Origin: Labedella endophytica
GTDB lineage: Bacteria; Actinomycetota; Actinomycetes; Actinomycetales; Microbacteriaceae
DNA: 64,000 nt
Reading direction: 5' to 3'
Assembly (NCBI RefSeq): GCF_003990045.1
Contig: NZ_RZGZ01000002.1
Coordinates: 124,001-188,000, forward strand
Shown piece by piece: positions 36,573 to 44,923 of this stretch. The notes beneath the pieces are model-generated. The model saw only the letters and a list, made by a program, of their open reading frames with translations. It ran no database searches and had not been told where the DNA came from. The translations under genes and the position numbers were made by a program. The first letter of the stretch is position 1. Every line of letters starts with the position of its first letter.

Positions 36573-36989
36573 CTAATGGGCCTCGTCGGGCAGGCTCGCG
36601 ATCCAACGCCGCAGTTCTTCCTCTTGAAACAGCGGCTTTGATCCGAAGTAGCGCGGGCCTAGTTGGTGTGTATTGATCGCCCTATAGAGGGAGGATCTAC
36701 CAACTCCGCACGCGGCCGCGGCTTCGTCGATCGTGTATGCGATCTTTGGTACTCCCAGAGCTTCCCTGAGCTCCTCTCGCACGATCTTCCGCATCATCGC
36801 GACGCCGATCGGCAGAGGCGGTTCGATCTCGACGTCTGGATTTGGCTCACGTCGGCGTTCGGGAGTGAAGGCCCGCGAGACCTCGGGATGGGTTTCCCTT
36901 TGGATATGAAGGACCGTCTCACCCAGCCATGACTTCTCTGGCGTGTCTAAATCGCGTTCAGTCCGCAAAGCGTCCGCACGAGCCTCCAT
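36573..36989 (-). CDS. Excisionase-like helix-turn-helix protein
   Basis: A 138-residue protein whose C-terminal 55 residues form an excisionase/MerR-like winged helix (HTH_17 type): AYTIDEAAAACGVGRSSLYRAINTHQLGPRYFGSKPLFQEEELRRWIASLP. The pattern of helix-turn-helix, then a wing and a short helix, is that of Xis-type directionality factors in actinobacterial elements. The N-terminal part is unrecognised. The start is uncertain: ATG 36989 is used; a GTG at 37055 would overlap the right boundary region. Being next to the distal attachment-like repeat fits a role in excision. Confidence 0.65.
   Translation of the reverse strand: MEARADALRTERDLDTPEKSWLGETVLHIQRETHPEVSRAFTPERRREPNPDVEIEPPLPIGVAMMRKIVREELREALGVPKIAYTIDEAAAACGVGRSSLYRAINTHQLGPRYFGSKPLFQEEELRRWIASLPDEAH
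36957..36985 (+). repeat. Arm-site-like repeat, right
   Basis: Tandem GTCCGCA motifs (core CAGTCCGCAAAGCGTCCGCA) matching the left copy at 35438-35466 in 24 of 29 positions, about 90 bp inside the right boundary. Confidence 0.6.
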
Positions 36990-37071
36990 CGGCAACCACC
37001 GACCCCTAACAGTCACAACGCCCGTTTCCCCGTACCGCGAGCTACACGAAGGCACAACTACCCCCGACGAC

Positions 37072-37088
37072 TTCGAGCTGTACTACGG
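37072..37088 (+). repeat. Attachment-site-like repeat, right copy (displaced glnA end)
   Basis: Exact 17-bp copy of the glnA 3' end. Read in frame with its surroundings it gives FELYYGV and then TGA at 37093-37095, the original C-terminus of glnA before insertion. Confidence 0.8.
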
Positions 37089-37130
37089 CGTCTGATCCGT
37101 CAGGTTTCCCGCTGTTCGGTCGGCGGCGCG

Positions 37131-37475
37131 TCAGATGTCGAGGTCGAAGAGATCCGAGTCGGATCGGCGCCCGGTCTTCGGCGCCGGCCGGAGGTCGGCC
37201 CGCGTCAGCGTGCGCAGGTAGGTGTCGAGCGCGTCGAATTCCTCCGACCACTCCGGGTCGGGCTCGTGCCACGACTGGGGAACCGAGAGAACGTCGTTCC
37301 CAACGCCCACGACGAGATCGGCGAACGCCTTCTCCGAGGTTCCGTCGAGGGCGATGGGGATCCGCACCGCCTCTGCTTGTGCGCGCTTGGCCAGCGCCGC
37401 GGTGAGGTCGACGAGCACCTCGGCTATCCGGTCCGTCGTGGTCACGGTCTCGCCGGCGTACGTGATTGCTCGCAT
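37131..37475 (-). CDS. Hypothetical protein
   Basis: A 114-residue protein (MRAITYAGETVTTTDRIAEVLVDLTAALAKRAQAEAVRIPIALDGTSEKA...). It shows no membrane segment and no motif I recognise. The N-terminal half looks like a beta hairpin and a helix, and it ends with DLRPAPKTGRRSDSDLFDLDI, a charged tail. The ATG at 37475 has GAGG about 8 nt upstream. Its stop is 35 bp beyond the displaced glnA end, so before the insertion it was the convergent neighbour of glnA. Codon use matches the chromosome, not the element. Confidence 0.65.
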   Translation of the reverse strand: MRAITYAGETVTTTDRIAEVLVDLTAALAKRAQAEAVRIPIALDGTSEKAFADLVVGVGNDVLSVPQSWHEPDPEWSEEFDALDTYLRTLTRADLRPAPKTGRRSDSDLFDLDI

Positions 37476-37734
37476 GCTCTCAGCCTCGCGCATTCGAACC
37501 GCGGATCCGGGGCCTTGCAGGCCGGCGCGGACTCTGGCACGCCCGAACGGCCGGCGGACCGGGCCGCGTTCGGATCCCGGACGGACACGTCACGTCACCC
37601 AGCCCCCGATCGGGGGAATGTGAGATGCCCTCACGTCTCTTAGACTCGACGAGGCGCCATCCAACGATCAGACGGTCATCACGACCCGTCCCGACCGCTC
37701 GGGCGCAGGGGATATTCCGGAAGGGGACCACGCA

Positions 37735-38895
37735 ATGACCTCGAGTCTCGAGACAGCAGCGCCGAAGAAGCGGTTCAAGGGCCTCCAGGGCCTGAGGTTC
37801 TTCGCCGCCGTCAGTGTCGTCGCCCACCACTCGATGTTCTACGCCCACGAGCGCCTCGACGACGGGTTTCCCGTCTGGGGCATCGGGGCCGTCGAACTCT
37901 TCTTCGCCATCAGCGGTTTCGTCGCCGTGGTCTCGTCGCGATCGGTCCGCGACCGCGTGGACGGGTGGAAGTACTACGTCGTGCGGCGCGGAATCCGCAT
38001 CCTCCCGATGTATTGGCTGGCGACGACCGTCAAGCTCATCACCCTGTTCGCACTCCCGGCCGCGGTCCTCCACGCCGAGCTGAATTGGGGCAACATCGGC
38101 CTGTCGTATTTCCTGCTTCCGTCCGAGAACATCGACGGGACGATCGCCCCCCTCCTCGGCGTCGCCTGGACGCTCCTCTACGAGGCGTTCTTCACGATCG
38201 TCTTCATGCTGGCGCTCCTCGTACCCAGGGTGAACCCGTTCTGGTTCTCCGGCATCGTCCTCTCACTCTTCGCCCTCGGTTCGCTGTTCCGACCGGAGGA
38301 CTACAGCCCCTTCGCCGTCTACTTCGACCCGATCCTGCTGTATTTCGTCATCGGTATGGTGATCGGGCGATTCGCCCAGTCCCGCCGGGTGCGACCCCTT
38401 CTCCTCGGCCTCGCCGTGGTCGTCGCGCTCCACGTCGTCACCGATCTCCCCGGCGGCGTCAACCTGGAGCAGCAGATCCGCCTCGTCGTGATCGCCGGGC
38501 TCCTGATCGGCGTCATGTTCGCCGAGCCGTGGCTGGACAAGCACGCTCCGAACATCCTGGTCCACCTCGGCAACGCCTCGTTCTCGCTCTATCTGATCCA
38601 CCCGATCGTCGCTCCGGTCGTGCCGGAGGTCCTCAACATCATCGGGCTCCAGTGGCCGATCCTGTCGACGATCCTGTCCGTCCTCGGCGCCCTCGTCGCC
38701 GCGCTCATCCTCTACCGGTTCGTGGAGAATCCCGTGACGCTGTTCCTCCAGCGGAAGCTGCGCTACGGCACGATCCCGAGAAAACCGGCACGCGCCCCCT
38801 CCGACGCGGCCGACGTCGGGGGCGGAGAAGCCCGACGGACGGAGACCGGAGAGACCGATCACGCTCGGCGGATCGCCCGGCACGGGTCGCGCTAG
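37735..38895 (+). CDS. Acyltransferase family 3 membrane protein
   Basis: A 386-residue multi-spanning acyltransferase of the OafA/YrhL type, which moves acetyl or other acyl groups onto cell-surface glycans or lipids. It starts with FKGLQGLRFFAAVSVVAHHSMFYA, in which the first helix carries the conserved histidine pair. GAVELFFAISGFVAVVSSRS and WKYYVVRRGIRILPMYWLATT follow, matching the family motifs (FFVISGF, RR..RI.P.Y). About ten hydrophobic helices are seen, then a charged cytoplasmic tail of about 45 residues. AAGGGGA precedes the ATG. The acceptor cannot be predicted. It is monocistronic. Confidence 0.88.
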   Translation: MTSSLETAAPKKRFKGLQGLRFFAAVSVVAHHSMFYAHERLDDGFPVWGIGAVELFFAISGFVAVVSSRSVRDRVDGWKYYVVRRGIRILPMYWLATTVKLITLFALPAAVLHAELNWGNIGLSYFLLPSENIDGTIAPLLGVAWTLLYEAFFTIVFMLALLVPRVNPFWFSGIVLSLFALGSLFRPEDYSPFAVYFDPILLYFVIGMVIGRFAQSRRVRPLLLGLAVVVALHVVTDLPGGVNLEQQIRLVVIAGLLIGVMFAEPWLDKHAPNILVHLGNASFSLYLIHPIVAPVVPEVLNIIGLQWPILSTILSVLGALVAALILYRFVENPVTLFLQRKLRYGTIPRKPARAPSDAADVGGGEARRTETGETDHARRIARHGSR

Positions 38896-38915
38896 CGGCG
38901 CCCCCTGTCCACCGC

Positions 38916-41900
38916 TCAGTCGGCGTCGGTGTCGGGGAGCCCGTAGAAGAGTCGTTCGAAGACGGCTCGCGAGCGGCGCGTGACGGCGAGGTAGTCCTCC
39001 TCGATGTCACTCGCCGATCCCGGCGGATACTCGAGGATGCGCGCGATCCCGTCGAGTCCGCGACGATCCGACGGCAGGACGTCGGTGGTGCGGTTCAACC
39101 ACAGCGTCATCGCCGACCGGACGCGGGACGAGAACACCCACGCGGCGTCGAGCAGCTCGGCGTCCGCCGGCTCGACGAGCCCCTCGTCCCGGGCGACCTC
39201 GAGGGCCTCGCGCGTGGAGGTCGTGCGCAGAGCCGGGATGTCGGCGGCGTGCTGGAGCTGCAGCAGCTGGACGAGCCACTCGACGTCGCTGAGCGAGCCG
39301 CGGCCGAGCTTGACGTGGCGGGCGGGGTCGGCGCCCTGCGGGAGGCGCTCGCTCTCCACACGTGCCTTGATGCGCTTGACCTCACGCACGTCGGCCTCGC
39401 TGACGTCGCTGCGATACCGCACGGAGTCGGCGAGGGCGCCGAAGTCCGCGAGCAGTGCGGCGTCCCCGACGACGGGCTCCGCCCGCAGGAGCGCTTGCGC
39501 CTCCCAGGTGAGCGACCACCGCTCGTAGTACGCGCGGTAACTGTCGAGCGAACGCGTGACGGGCCCGTTCTTCCCCTCGGGCCGGAGCCCGATGTCGAGA
39601 TCGAGGGGAAGACGCGCATCGTCCGTGAGTCGGGCAAGCTCGTGGACGAGCTTCGTCGCAGCCCGCGGCACCTCGTCCGCCCGCTCGCCCGTGGGGCGGT
39701 AGACGTAGATCACATCGGTGTCGGAGCCGAATCCGAGCTCACGACCGCCGTACCGGCCCATCCCGACGATGGCGAACTCGAACGGAGGATCGTCCGTTGC
39801 CGCCTCCCGGAGAGCACGGAGGGTTCCGCTGAGGGTCGCCGTGGTCACATCGGTGAGCGCGTCGGAGATGTCACGGAGGCTGTTGACGCCGAGGACCGAC
39901 GACATCGCGAGGCGCAGGATCTCACGTCGGCGCACCCGCCTGATCGACGCGGCGGCCTTCGTCAGGTCCTCGTGGCGAGAGAGGATCGCGAGAATCTCCT
40001 CGTCGAGCACGGGACGCGACTTGGCACGCAGCTCGGCATCGTCACCGAGCCACGCGGCCGCCTCGGGGAAGCTGTCCATGAGTTCACCGATGTAGCGGGA
40101 TCCGGACAGGACGCGGGTGAGCCGCTCGGCCGCGCCGGACGAGTCGCGGAGCATCCGCAGGAACCAGTGGGAGTCCCCCAGCGACTCGCTCACACGCCGG
40201 AACGTCAGCAGGCCGTAGTCCGGGTCGGCGCCCTCGGCGAACCAGCGCAGGAGCACGGGGAACAACAGACGCTGGATCGTCGCCTTGCGCGAGACCCCGG
40301 CGGTGAGCGCCGCGATATGCGCGAAGGCGCCGGCCGGGTCTCGGAATCCGATTGCGGCGAGCCGAGCGCTCGCCTGGGCGGGGGTCAGGACGAACTCGTC
40401 GTCCTCGAGAGCCGCGACGGCGGAGAGCAGCGGCCGGTAGAAGAGCCGCTCGTGAAGCGTGCGCACGCTGTGTTTGGTCCGCTCCCAGAGCACGATCAGC
40501 TCGCCCGCCGTGGAGGCGAGACCCGAACCGCGGGCGAGTGCGCGGAGCGCGTCGTCGTCGCGCGGCATGAGGTGCGTCCGCCGCAGGCGCGTCAGTTGCA
40601 GTCGATGCTCGAGCACCCGCAGCACACGGTAGTCCTCGGCGAAGTCGGCGGCCTCGGTGCGGCCGATGTATCCACGGGACGCGAGCGCCTCGAGGGCCGC
40701 GAGCGTGCCGCGCTGGTGCACAGCGTCGTCGCTCGAGCCGTGGACGAGCTGCAGCAGCTGCACGGTGAACTCGACGTCGCGTAAGCCCCCCGGCCCGAGC
40801 TTCAATTGATAGTGGACGTCCTCCGCCGGAATGTGCGCGGTGACCCTCTCCCGCATCTTCTGCACGGACTCCACGAACCCGTCGCGCGACGAGCTGTTCC
40901 AGACCCGGGGTCCCACCGCGTCGACGTACCGGTCGCCGAGCTCGCGGTCTCCCGCGAGCGAGCGCGCTTTGAGGAGCGCCTGGAACTCCCAGCTCTTCGC
41001 CCACCGATCGTAATAGGCGAGGTGGGAGTCGAGGGTGCGCACGAGTGCGCCGGCCTTGCCCTCCGGTCGGAGGTTGGCGTCGACCTCCCAGAGGGGCGGT
41101 TCGATCCCGGACTCGTCGATGCCCCGCATGGTCAACACCGCGAGCCGCGTCGAGATGTCGATCGCTCGCGCGGTCGTGACGTCGTCGCCGGCCGACTCCC
41201 CCACGAAGATGACGTCGACGTCACTCACGTAGTTGAGTTCGGACGCCCCGGCCTTGCCCATTCCGATGATGGCGAGCCGGGTCGCGCGCACGTCGGATTC
41301 GGGGAACGCACCTGGGCGTGGCGTGTCGGTCGTGACCATCCGCCTCGCCACGGCGAGCGAGGCGTCGAGGGCGGCCCCGGCCAGGTCCGCGAGGCAGTCC
41401 GAGACCTGGGCGACGACGGACGTGGGAGAACGCGCCGTCAGGTCGAAGGCCGCCACCTGGGTGAGCAGTCGCCGGTAGCACGTGCGCAGCGCCGCCCACT
41501 CGTCCTCTGAACCCGCTCGGGACACCCCGTCGACGGCTCCGACGCACTCGAGGAGGGTCGAGCGCATCTCGTCGAGCGTCGGGAGCCGTCGTGACGGGTT
41601 CTCCACGACGTCGAGGCACTCGGGGTGACGGTGGAGGAAGTCCGACAGCCCACTCGATGCGCCGAGGACCCGCAGCAGTGTGCGGCGCCCGTCTGAGGTC
41701 GAGCATGTCTGGCGCACGGCCTCGGGGTGGCTGCGCGCGAGCGCCAGCAGTCCGTCGAGGGCGGCATCGGGATCGGCGACGCCCGTGAAGTCCTGGACCA
41801 GCTCGACGTCGCCCACGACGGACAGCGCCTCGAGCTCGTCGAGGCGGGTCCGCGCGTCGGAGAGCGCGGTGAATCCCACCCGGGCGAGTCCGCTGAGGGT

Positions 41901-41918
41901 CGCAAGCTCGCGTCTCAT
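38916..41918 (-). CDS. glnE: Glutamine synthetase adenylyltransferase/deadenylase
   Basis: A 1000-residue bifunctional enzyme that adenylylates and deadenylylates glutamine synthetase in response to nitrogen status. It has two nucleotidyltransferase domains, each followed by a helical domain. The N-terminal deadenylase has GKAGASELNYVSDVDVIFV and EVDANLRPEGKAG. The C-terminal adenylylase has GMGRYGGRELGFGSDTDVIYVY and LDIGLRPEGKNGP. Length matches actinobacterial GlnE. Its ATG is 4 nt after the stop of the second glutamine synthetase gene, so the two are one operon. The likely target is GlnA at 33990, which has the tyrosine. Confidence 0.95.
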   Translation of the reverse strand: MRRELATLSGLARVGFTALSDARTRLDELEALSVVGDVELVQDFTGVADPDAALDGLLALARSHPEAVRQTCSTSDGRRTLLRVLGASSGLSDFLHRHPECLDVVENPSRRLPTLDEMRSTLLECVGAVDGVSRAGSEDEWAALRTCYRRLLTQVAAFDLTARSPTSVVAQVSDCLADLAGAALDASLAVARRMVTTDTPRPGAFPESDVRATRLAIIGMGKAGASELNYVSDVDVIFVGESAGDDVTTARAIDISTRLAVLTMRGIDESGIEPPLWEVDANLRPEGKAGALVRTLDSHLAYYDRWAKSWEFQALLKARSLAGDRELGDRYVDAVGPRVWNSSSRDGFVESVQKMRERVTAHIPAEDVHYQLKLGPGGLRDVEFTVQLLQLVHGSSDDAVHQRGTLAALEALASRGYIGRTEAADFAEDYRVLRVLEHRLQLTRLRRTHLMPRDDDALRALARGSGLASTAGELIVLWERTKHSVRTLHERLFYRPLLSAVAALEDDEFVLTPAQASARLAAIGFRDPAGAFAHIAALTAGVSRKATIQRLLFPVLLRWFAEGADPDYGLLTFRRVSESLGDSHWFLRMLRDSSGAAERLTRVLSGSRYIGELMDSFPEAAAWLGDDAELRAKSRPVLDEEILAILSRHEDLTKAAASIRRVRRREILRLAMSSVLGVNSLRDISDALTDVTTATLSGTLRALREAATDDPPFEFAIVGMGRYGGRELGFGSDTDVIYVYRPTGERADEVPRAATKLVHELARLTDDARLPLDLDIGLRPEGKNGPVTRSLDSYRAYYERWSLTWEAQALLRAEPVVGDAALLADFGALADSVRYRSDVSEADVREVKRIKARVESERLPQGADPARHVKLGRGSLSDVEWLVQLLQLQHAADIPALRTTSTREALEVARDEGLVEPADAELLDAAWVFSSRVRSAMTLWLNRTTDVLPSDRRGLDGIARILEYPPGSASDIEEDYLAVTRRSRAVFERLFYGLPDTDAD

Positions 41919-41922
41919 CGGG

Positions 41923-43278
41923 TCAGAGGATCTGCAGGTTCGTCTCGAGTTCGAACGGGGTCACCTGGGCGCGGTACTGCTGCCACTCCTGGCGCTTGTT
42001 GAGCAGGACGTAGTTGAAGACCTGTTCGCCGAGCGTCTCGGCGACGAGCTCCGACCGTTCCATGATGCTCGTGGCCCGGTCGAGGCTCGCGGGGAGGCTG
42101 TCGTAGCCGAGGGCGCGACGCTCCGTGTCCGTGAGGCTCCAGACGTTGTCCTCGGCCTCCGGCGGCAGCTCGTAGCCCTTCTCGATGCCCTTGAGGCCGG
42201 CGGCCAGCATGAGCGAGAACGCGAGGTAGGGGTTCGCGGCCGAATCGATCGCGCGGTACTCCACGCGAGCGGACTGGCCCTTGTTGGGCTTGTACAGGGG
42301 CACCCGCACGAGCGCCGAGCGGTTGTTGTGACCCCACGAGACGAAGCTCGGCGCCTCGGACACCATGCCGGTGCCGACACCGCCCCAGAGTCGCTTGTAC
42401 GAGTTCACGAACTGGTTCGTCACGGCGGTGATCTCGGGAGCGTGCGTCAGCAGGCCCGCGATGAACTGGCGACCGATCTTGGACAGCTGGTACTGGGCAC
42501 CGGCCTCGTAGAAGGCGTTCGAATCACCCTCGAAGAGCGACATGTGGGTGTGCATCCCGCTGCCGGGGTGCAGGGCGAGCGGCTTGGGCATGAACGTGGC
42601 GTGCACGCCCTGCTCGATCGCCACCTCCTTGATGACGGTGCGGAAGGTCATGATGTTGTCCGCGGTCGTCAGCGCATCGGCGTACCGCAGATCGATCTCG
42701 TTCTGACCGGGGCCCGCCTCGTGGTGGCTGAACTCGACCGAGATCCCGAGGTCCTCGAGCATGCGGACGGAGCGACGACGGAAGTCGTGTGCGGTGCCGC
42801 CCGGGACGTTGTCGAAGTAGCCGGCGTGATCGACCGGCACGGGGCCCTCGGCGCCGTACTGCGCCGACTTGAGCAAGTAGAACTCGATCTCGGGGTGCGT
42901 GTAGAACGTGAACCCGGCCTCGGCGGCGCGCGCGAGGGTGCGCTTCAGGACGTTGCGCGGGTCGGCGACCGCGGGCTGGCCGTCGGGCGTCGTGATGTCG
43001 CAGAACATCCGGGCGGTGGGATCGATCTCACCGCGCCACGGCAGGATCTGGAACGTCGACGGGTCGGGGAGCGCGAGGAGGTCGGACTCGAACGATCGCG
43101 TCAGGCCCTCGATGGCCGAGCCGTCGAAGCCGAGCCCTTCGGCGAAAGCGCCTTCGACCTCGGCCGGCGCGATGGCGACGGACTTGAGCGTCCCCACGAC
43201 GTCCGTGAACCACAACCGGACGAACTTGACTCCCCGTTCCTCGATCGTCCGAAGCACGAAGTCACGCTGCTTGTCCAT
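41923..43278 (-). CDS. glnA: Glutamine synthetase, second type I enzyme
   Basis: A 451-residue glutamine synthetase of the GlnA2 type adjoining glnE. Core motifs are present: VKFVRLWFTDVVGTLKSVAI, FDGSAIEGL, HPEIEFYLL, SHHEAGPGQNEIDLRYADAL, FMPKPLALHPGSGMHTHMS and NNRSALVRVP. The loop holding the adenylylation tyrosine in beta-type enzymes here reads EDNVWSLTDTERRALGYDSLP and lacks the LYDLPPEE pattern, so it is probably not under GlnE control although cotranscribed with glnE. AAAGAGGAG precedes the ATG. In Actinobacteria such paralogues can be glutamine synthetase or gamma-glutamyl-polyamine enzymes; the intact core favours the first. Confidence 0.92.
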   Translation of the reverse strand: MDKQRDFVLRTIEERGVKFVRLWFTDVVGTLKSVAIAPAEVEGAFAEGLGFDGSAIEGLTRSFESDLLALPDPSTFQILPWRGEIDPTARMFCDITTPDGQPAVADPRNVLKRTLARAAEAGFTFYTHPEIEFYLLKSAQYGAEGPVPVDHAGYFDNVPGGTAHDFRRRSVRMLEDLGISVEFSHHEAGPGQNEIDLRYADALTTADNIMTFRTVIKEVAIEQGVHATFMPKPLALHPGSGMHTHMSLFEGDSNAFYEAGAQYQLSKIGRQFIAGLLTHAPEITAVTNQFVNSYKRLWGGVGTGMVSEAPSFVSWGHNNRSALVRVPLYKPNKGQSARVEYRAIDSAANPYLAFSLMLAAGLKGIEKGYELPPEAEDNVWSLTDTERRALGYDSLPASLDRATSIMERSELVAETLGEQVFNYVLLNKRQEWQQYRAQVTPFELETNLQIL

Positions 43279-43357
43279 CCACTCCTCTTTCGGTCGATCC
43301 GAGCGATCTCCAGGCTACAGTCTCGAGGCGCTCGCGGCCTGTGCACCGCGAGGTGGG

Positions 43358-43546
43358 TCACGCGTCGTCCGCGCGCTCCTCGTCGGCCCAGCGCTGAGCA
43401 TTCGCCCGGAGTCTGTCCGGAGCGGACGCCGCCTCCGCCTCGGTGTCGAAGGGACCCGCGCGGTCGACTGAGGGCGACTCGAGGCCGTGCTCGACGGCTC
43501 CGGTGCGCAGGTTGTACCAGTACTTCTTCGTCGCGTCCGCCGCCAT
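43358..43546 (-). CDS. Small SPOR-domain-like protein
   Basis: A 62-residue protein: KKYWYNLRTGAVEHGLESPSVDRAGPFDTEAEAASAPDRLRANAQRWADEE. The pattern (a YWYN beta strand, D.AGPFDTEAEA turn, then a helix) is that of the small SPOR-like proteins widespread in Actinobacteria. No signal peptide is present, so peptidoglycan binding is doubtful. GGAAGGAA lies 6 nt before the ATG. It sits upstream of the glnA2-glnE operon and is divergent from ppgK. Confidence 0.8.
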   Translation of the reverse strand: MAADATKKYWYNLRTGAVEHGLESPSVDRAGPFDTEAEAASAPDRLRANAQRWADEERADDA

Positions 43547-43619
43547 GGGGGTTCCTTCCGCCGTCGTGGCTTCCGATCCTATGCCCGGGCGACGCGGACG
43601 AGGAGGGTCTCGCGCTCGC

Positions 43620-43625
43620 TACGCT
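43620..43625 (+). promoter_or_regulatory. -10 box, leaderless ppgK
   Basis: TACGCT ends 7 nt before the ppgK ATG. A GAGGGG between them is too close to the ATG to be a normal ribosome binding site. Confidence 0.55.
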
Positions 43626-43632
43626 GAGGGGC

Positions 43633-44430
43633 ATGACGAAGCACACTCACGCAACGGCGATCGGCATCGACATCGGCGGGACCGGCATCAAGGGAGCCAC
43701 GGTCGACCTCGAGAAGGGCGTGTTCCTGAGTGATCGGATCAAGATCGCGACCCCCGAGGGAGGCAAGCCCGACGACATCGTCTCGGTGGTCGCCGACATC
43801 GTGAGCCAGTTGCCGTCCTCCGACGACGAGTCCATCGCCCTCGGCGTCGCCTTTCCCGCGATCGTGAAGCACGGCCGCACCTTGAGCGCCGCGAACGTGT
43901 CCGACGAGTGGATCGGCCTCAAGGCGGAGAAGAGGTTCGAGAAAGCGCTCGGTCGCGACATCACCTTCGTGAACGACGCCGACGCCGCGGGCTTCGCGGA
44001 GGCGCGCTTCGGCGCGGCGACCGACGTCGACGGCCTCACCCTCGTGACGACCCTCGGCACCGGCATCGGCACGGCCCTGCTCTTCGACGGAGTGCTCGTG
44101 CCGAACGCGGAGCTCGGCCACATCGAGATCGACGGCCGCGACATCGAGACCGTCGCGTCCTACGGCGCCAAGGAGCGCGACGACCTCTCCTGGGAGGAGT
44201 GGGCCGCTCTCCTGACGAGCTTCTACAAGCGACTCGAGCGCCTCATCGCCCCCGACCTCTTCATCGTGGGTGGCGGCGTCTCGAAGCACCACGAGGAGTT
44301 CCTCCCGCTCATCGACATCGACACGCCCATCATCCCGGCGAAGCACCGCAACAAGGCCGGCATCCTCGGCGCGGCCGCGATGGCCGACCGCGGTCACGCC
44401 GTGCCGGACAAGGCCACGCACGGCGCCTGA
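43633..44430 (+). CDS. ppgK: Polyphosphate glucokinase
   Basis: A 265-residue ROK-fold glucokinase of the actinobacterial polyphosphate/ATP type. It phosphorylates glucose to glucose 6-phosphate using polyphosphate (or ATP). The phosphate loop is GIDIGGTGIKGATVDL (about 9-24). FVNDADAAGFAEARFG holds the catalytic Asp, TLGTGIGTALLFDG is the second phosphate motif, and AELGHIEIDGRDIETVASYGAKER lies where ROK proteins have a zinc site; as usual in PpgK, the ROK cysteine cluster is missing. The ATG at 43633 is chosen from the TACGCT box 7 nt upstream; the frame is open far upstream but overlaps other genes. Confidence 0.92.
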   Translation: MTKHTHATAIGIDIGGTGIKGATVDLEKGVFLSDRIKIATPEGGKPDDIVSVVADIVSQLPSSDDESIALGVAFPAIVKHGRTLSAANVSDEWIGLKAEKRFEKALGRDITFVNDADAAGFAEARFGAATDVDGLTLVTTLGTGIGTALLFDGVLVPNAELGHIEIDGRDIETVASYGAKERDDLSWEEWAALLTSFYKRLERLIAPDLFIVGGGVSKHHEEFLPLIDIDTPIIPAKHRNKAGILGAAAMADRGHAVPDKATHGA

Positions 44431-44439
44431 GCGCCGACG

Positions 44440-44464
44440 AGGGGGCGCCCGACGGGCGCTCCCT
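44440..44464. terminator. Hairpin between ppgK and rnpB
   Basis: Arms AGGGGGCGCCC and GGGCGCTCCCT (one G-U pair) around a very short loop, 10 nt after the ppgK stop and 34 nt beyond the rnpB 3' end. It could stop both transcripts. Confidence 0.6.
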
Positions 44465-44497
44465 GCCCGGGTGCGCGCACTCTCGGGCGAGAAGAGT

Positions 44498-44884
44498 GTG
44501 AACGGGCCGGCTGATACGCCGGGTTCTGTGACGACACGGATGCCGCCGACGACCATCTCTCTCGGGGTTACGTTGCCGCAACCCTCTAGCGGCCTACCCG
44601 GGGACGGGACGAGCAGCCCCATGGCCCCCTGTCTGACCTTGCTCCGGGCGAGGTTTACCGAGCCGACCGGGTCGCCCCGGCCGCTGGTGGTCTCTTACAC
44701 CACCGTTTCACCCTTACCGCAGGTGACGAACACCTGAGGCGGTCTGTTCTCTGTTGCACTGTCTCGCGGGTTGCCCCGGGTGGGTGTTACCCACCGCCCT
44801 GCTCTGCGGAGCCCGGACGTTCCTCGGCGTCCGGTCGGGAGACCCGTCCGGACGACGCGGCCGTCTTGCCGACCCGTTCACGAG
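44498..44884 (-). ncRNA. rnpB: RNase P RNA (bacterial class A)
   Basis: The catalytic RNA of RNase P, which matures tRNA 5' ends. On the minus strand the P1 helix is closed by GTGAACGGG at the 5' end (from 44881) and CCCGTTCAC at the 3' end (44506-44498). The hallmark core is visible: GAAACGGTGGTGTAAGAGACCACCAGC, GGTAAACC, the CAGACAGGGGGC region and, near the 3' end, GAGAGAGATGGTCG followed by ACAGAACCCGGCGTATC of P4/J. Length of about 385 nt fits actinobacterial rnpB. Exact ends are estimates from P1. It lies between ppgK and the zinc-ribbon gene. Confidence 0.95.
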
Positions 44885-44923
44885 GTCGATCCTACCGCGA
44901 CGGCGGGAGCAGGCCCTGTCGCT

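Larger units (their letters stand above)
35391..37088. mobile_element. Small integrated element in the glnA 3' end, no integrase
   Basis: About 1.68 kb bounded by the 17-bp direct repeat of the glnA 3' end. The distal copy still reads FELYYGV-stop, the displaced original end of glnA. The interior is visibly poorer in GC than its surroundings and has no housekeeping gene. Near each end, inside the boundaries, is an imperfect 29-nt repeat built on tandem GTCCGCA motifs, resembling integrase arm sites. The only recognisable gene is an excisionase-like DNA-binding protein. No tyrosine or serine recombinase is seen, so the element is a deletion remnant or is mobilised in trans. Confidence 0.75.

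Noticed and set aside
44510-44880. Open frames crossing the rnpB region
   Set aside because: The sequence folds as RNase P RNA with its conserved core; the frames are incidental.
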